Position numbers and translations under genes: made by a program. The notes below the pieces were generated by a model that was not told the DNA's origin, searched no databases, and saw only the letters and a list, made by a program, of their open reading frames with translations. DNA of 64,000 nucleotides from Terasakiella pusilla DSM 6293 (GTDB taxonomy: Bacteria; Pseudomonadota; Alphaproteobacteria; Rhodospirillales; Terasakiellaceae), in assembly GCF_000688235.1 (NCBI RefSeq), contig NZ_JHYO01000013.1:1-64000 (forward strand), read 5' to 3'. Below, one piece after another: positions 63,326 through 64,000 of the stretch (the stretch's first letter is position 1; each line of letters opens with the position of its first letter).

Positions 63326-64000
63326 TTAGCCGCCTGTCACGCTCATATGACGATTCAAGGCTGGTCCGTCTTGTGTTTCATCAATCACAAACTCATGACC
63401 TTTAGGTTTTAAGTTCAAGGCTGTATCAATGGCATGCTGCAACGGCTCGTTACTTTCACTGGAGCGCACGACTTCACGCAAGTCCACATTCCCGTCTTGG
63501 CCCAGACACATATAAAGCGTCCCCTTACAGGTCAGACGCATGCGATTACAGCTTTCACAGAACCCATGACTTAACGGGGTGATAAAGCCAATGCGATTGC
63601 CGGTTTCTTTCACATCCACAAAGCGCGCAGGCCCCCCTGTGGCATAATCCGTATCCGTGATCGTCCAACGTTCAGCAATACGGCTGCGTACTTCCGTCAA
63701 CGGCAAGTAATGATCCACGCGGGAGCCACCAATTTCCCCCAACGGCATGGTTTCAATAAACGTCAAATCAAAGCCGTGATCTGCCACAAAGTTCAGCAGT
63801 TCATCCAGCTCATGATCTGTCTGGCCCTTAAGCGCGACCGTATTGATCTTGACCTTCAGCCCTGCCTGTTTAGCGGCTTCCAGCCCTTCCAACACCTGTT
63901 CCAGTTTGCCGAACCGCGTAATCTCGGTAAAGCGTTCGGGGTCAAGCGTATCCAGCGACACATTGATGCGCTTCATCCCCAACTCCGCCAGCCTGTCCGC
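63326..64000 (-). CDS. moaA: GTP 3',8-cyclase MoaA, C-terminal part (cut by window edge)
   Basis: The visible 224 residues are the C-terminal two thirds of a radical-SAM enzyme that starts molybdenum cofactor synthesis from GTP. Seen: MKRINVSLDTLDPERF, a GLKVKINTVALKGQTDHEL strand, and the second cluster site CESCNRMRLTCKGTLYMC, a CxxCx13C pattern for the [4Fe-4S] that binds GTP. The protein ends in the required Gly-Gly. The N-terminal SAM cluster lies outside the window. The frame stays open to base 64000. Confidence 0.95.
   Translation of the reverse strand, partial: ADRLAELGMKRINVSLDTLDPERFTEITRFGKLEQVLEGLEAAKQAGLKVKINTVALKGQTDHELDELLNFVADHGFDLTFIETMPLGEIGGSRVDHYLPLTEVRSRIAERWTITDTDYATGGPARFVDVKETGNRIGFITPLSHGFCESCNRMRLTCKGTLYMCLGQDGNVDLREVVRSSESNEPLQHAIDTALNLKPKGHEFVIDETQDGPALNRHMSVTGG

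Overview
This window is a piece of a chromosome from an alphaproteobacterium, most likely a marine member of the Rhodospirillales or a close relative. The inference rests on gene content: an alphaproteobacterial-type SspB adaptor, a DUF2336 protein, an Lrp-type regulator divergent from putA, a short cytochrome c550/c2, a polyamine/GABA-type ABC cluster with gabDT, and a tRNA with encoded CCA. Coding density is high, base composition is even, and many genes are bounded by strong intrinsic terminators. The only mobile trace is the tail of an IS1182-family transposase at the left edge. I see no prophage, CRISPR array or rRNA.

Left part (1-17.5 kb): CoA transferase/hydrolase, methyltransferase, DUF1330 protein with a divergent LysR regulator, class I Fe-S fumarase, SspB, an M32 carboxypeptidase group with a likely 30-residue membrane protein, a thermonuclease-like exported protein coupled to proline iminopeptidase, a degenerate sugar nucleotidyltransferase, a DUF411 metal protein, tRNA-Arg(CCT), a hybrid histidine kinase, a YjfB-like small protein, a long-form GAPDH and an SLC13/RCK_C permease.

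Middle (17.5-42.8 kb) is mostly central and nitrogen catabolism: fumC-acnA; a 1031-residue FecR/cadherin-like secreted protein; Lrp regulator/putA and later putP for proline; LysR regulator/gcdH/CoA-transferase for glutarate; gabD-gabT, an XRE-cupin regulator and a four-gene PotABCD-type transporter, together a polyamine or GABA uptake and degradation unit feeding succinate to the TCA cycle.

Right part (42.8-64 kb): cupin, mobA-modC-modB (molybdenum, with moaA at the far right edge), a 50-residue small gene, glycerate 2-kinase/DUF2927/ABC exporter, an orphan TRAP-type binding protein, DUF2336 protein, cytochrome c, then two runs of poorly known genes. The first (53.2-57.9 kb) encodes five exported proteins: FlgT-N-like, unknown, LPP20-like, MltC-like lytic transglycosylase and a lipoprotein. 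The second (59.1-62.5 kb) is a tight three-gene operon whose last product carries what looks like a Lon-type (S16) protease domain with a Ser/Lys dyad, one membrane helix and a DUF4384-like tail. This second operon is the best candidate for an undescribed system. NAD kinase and moaA close the window.

Other points of note: a MobA with a C-terminal tail like the end of a chemotaxis receptor, a 14-bp inverted repeat enclosing the tRNA gene, two unrelated fumarases, and several palindromic operators between divergent genes. All family assignments were made by eye from motifs; no database search was run.
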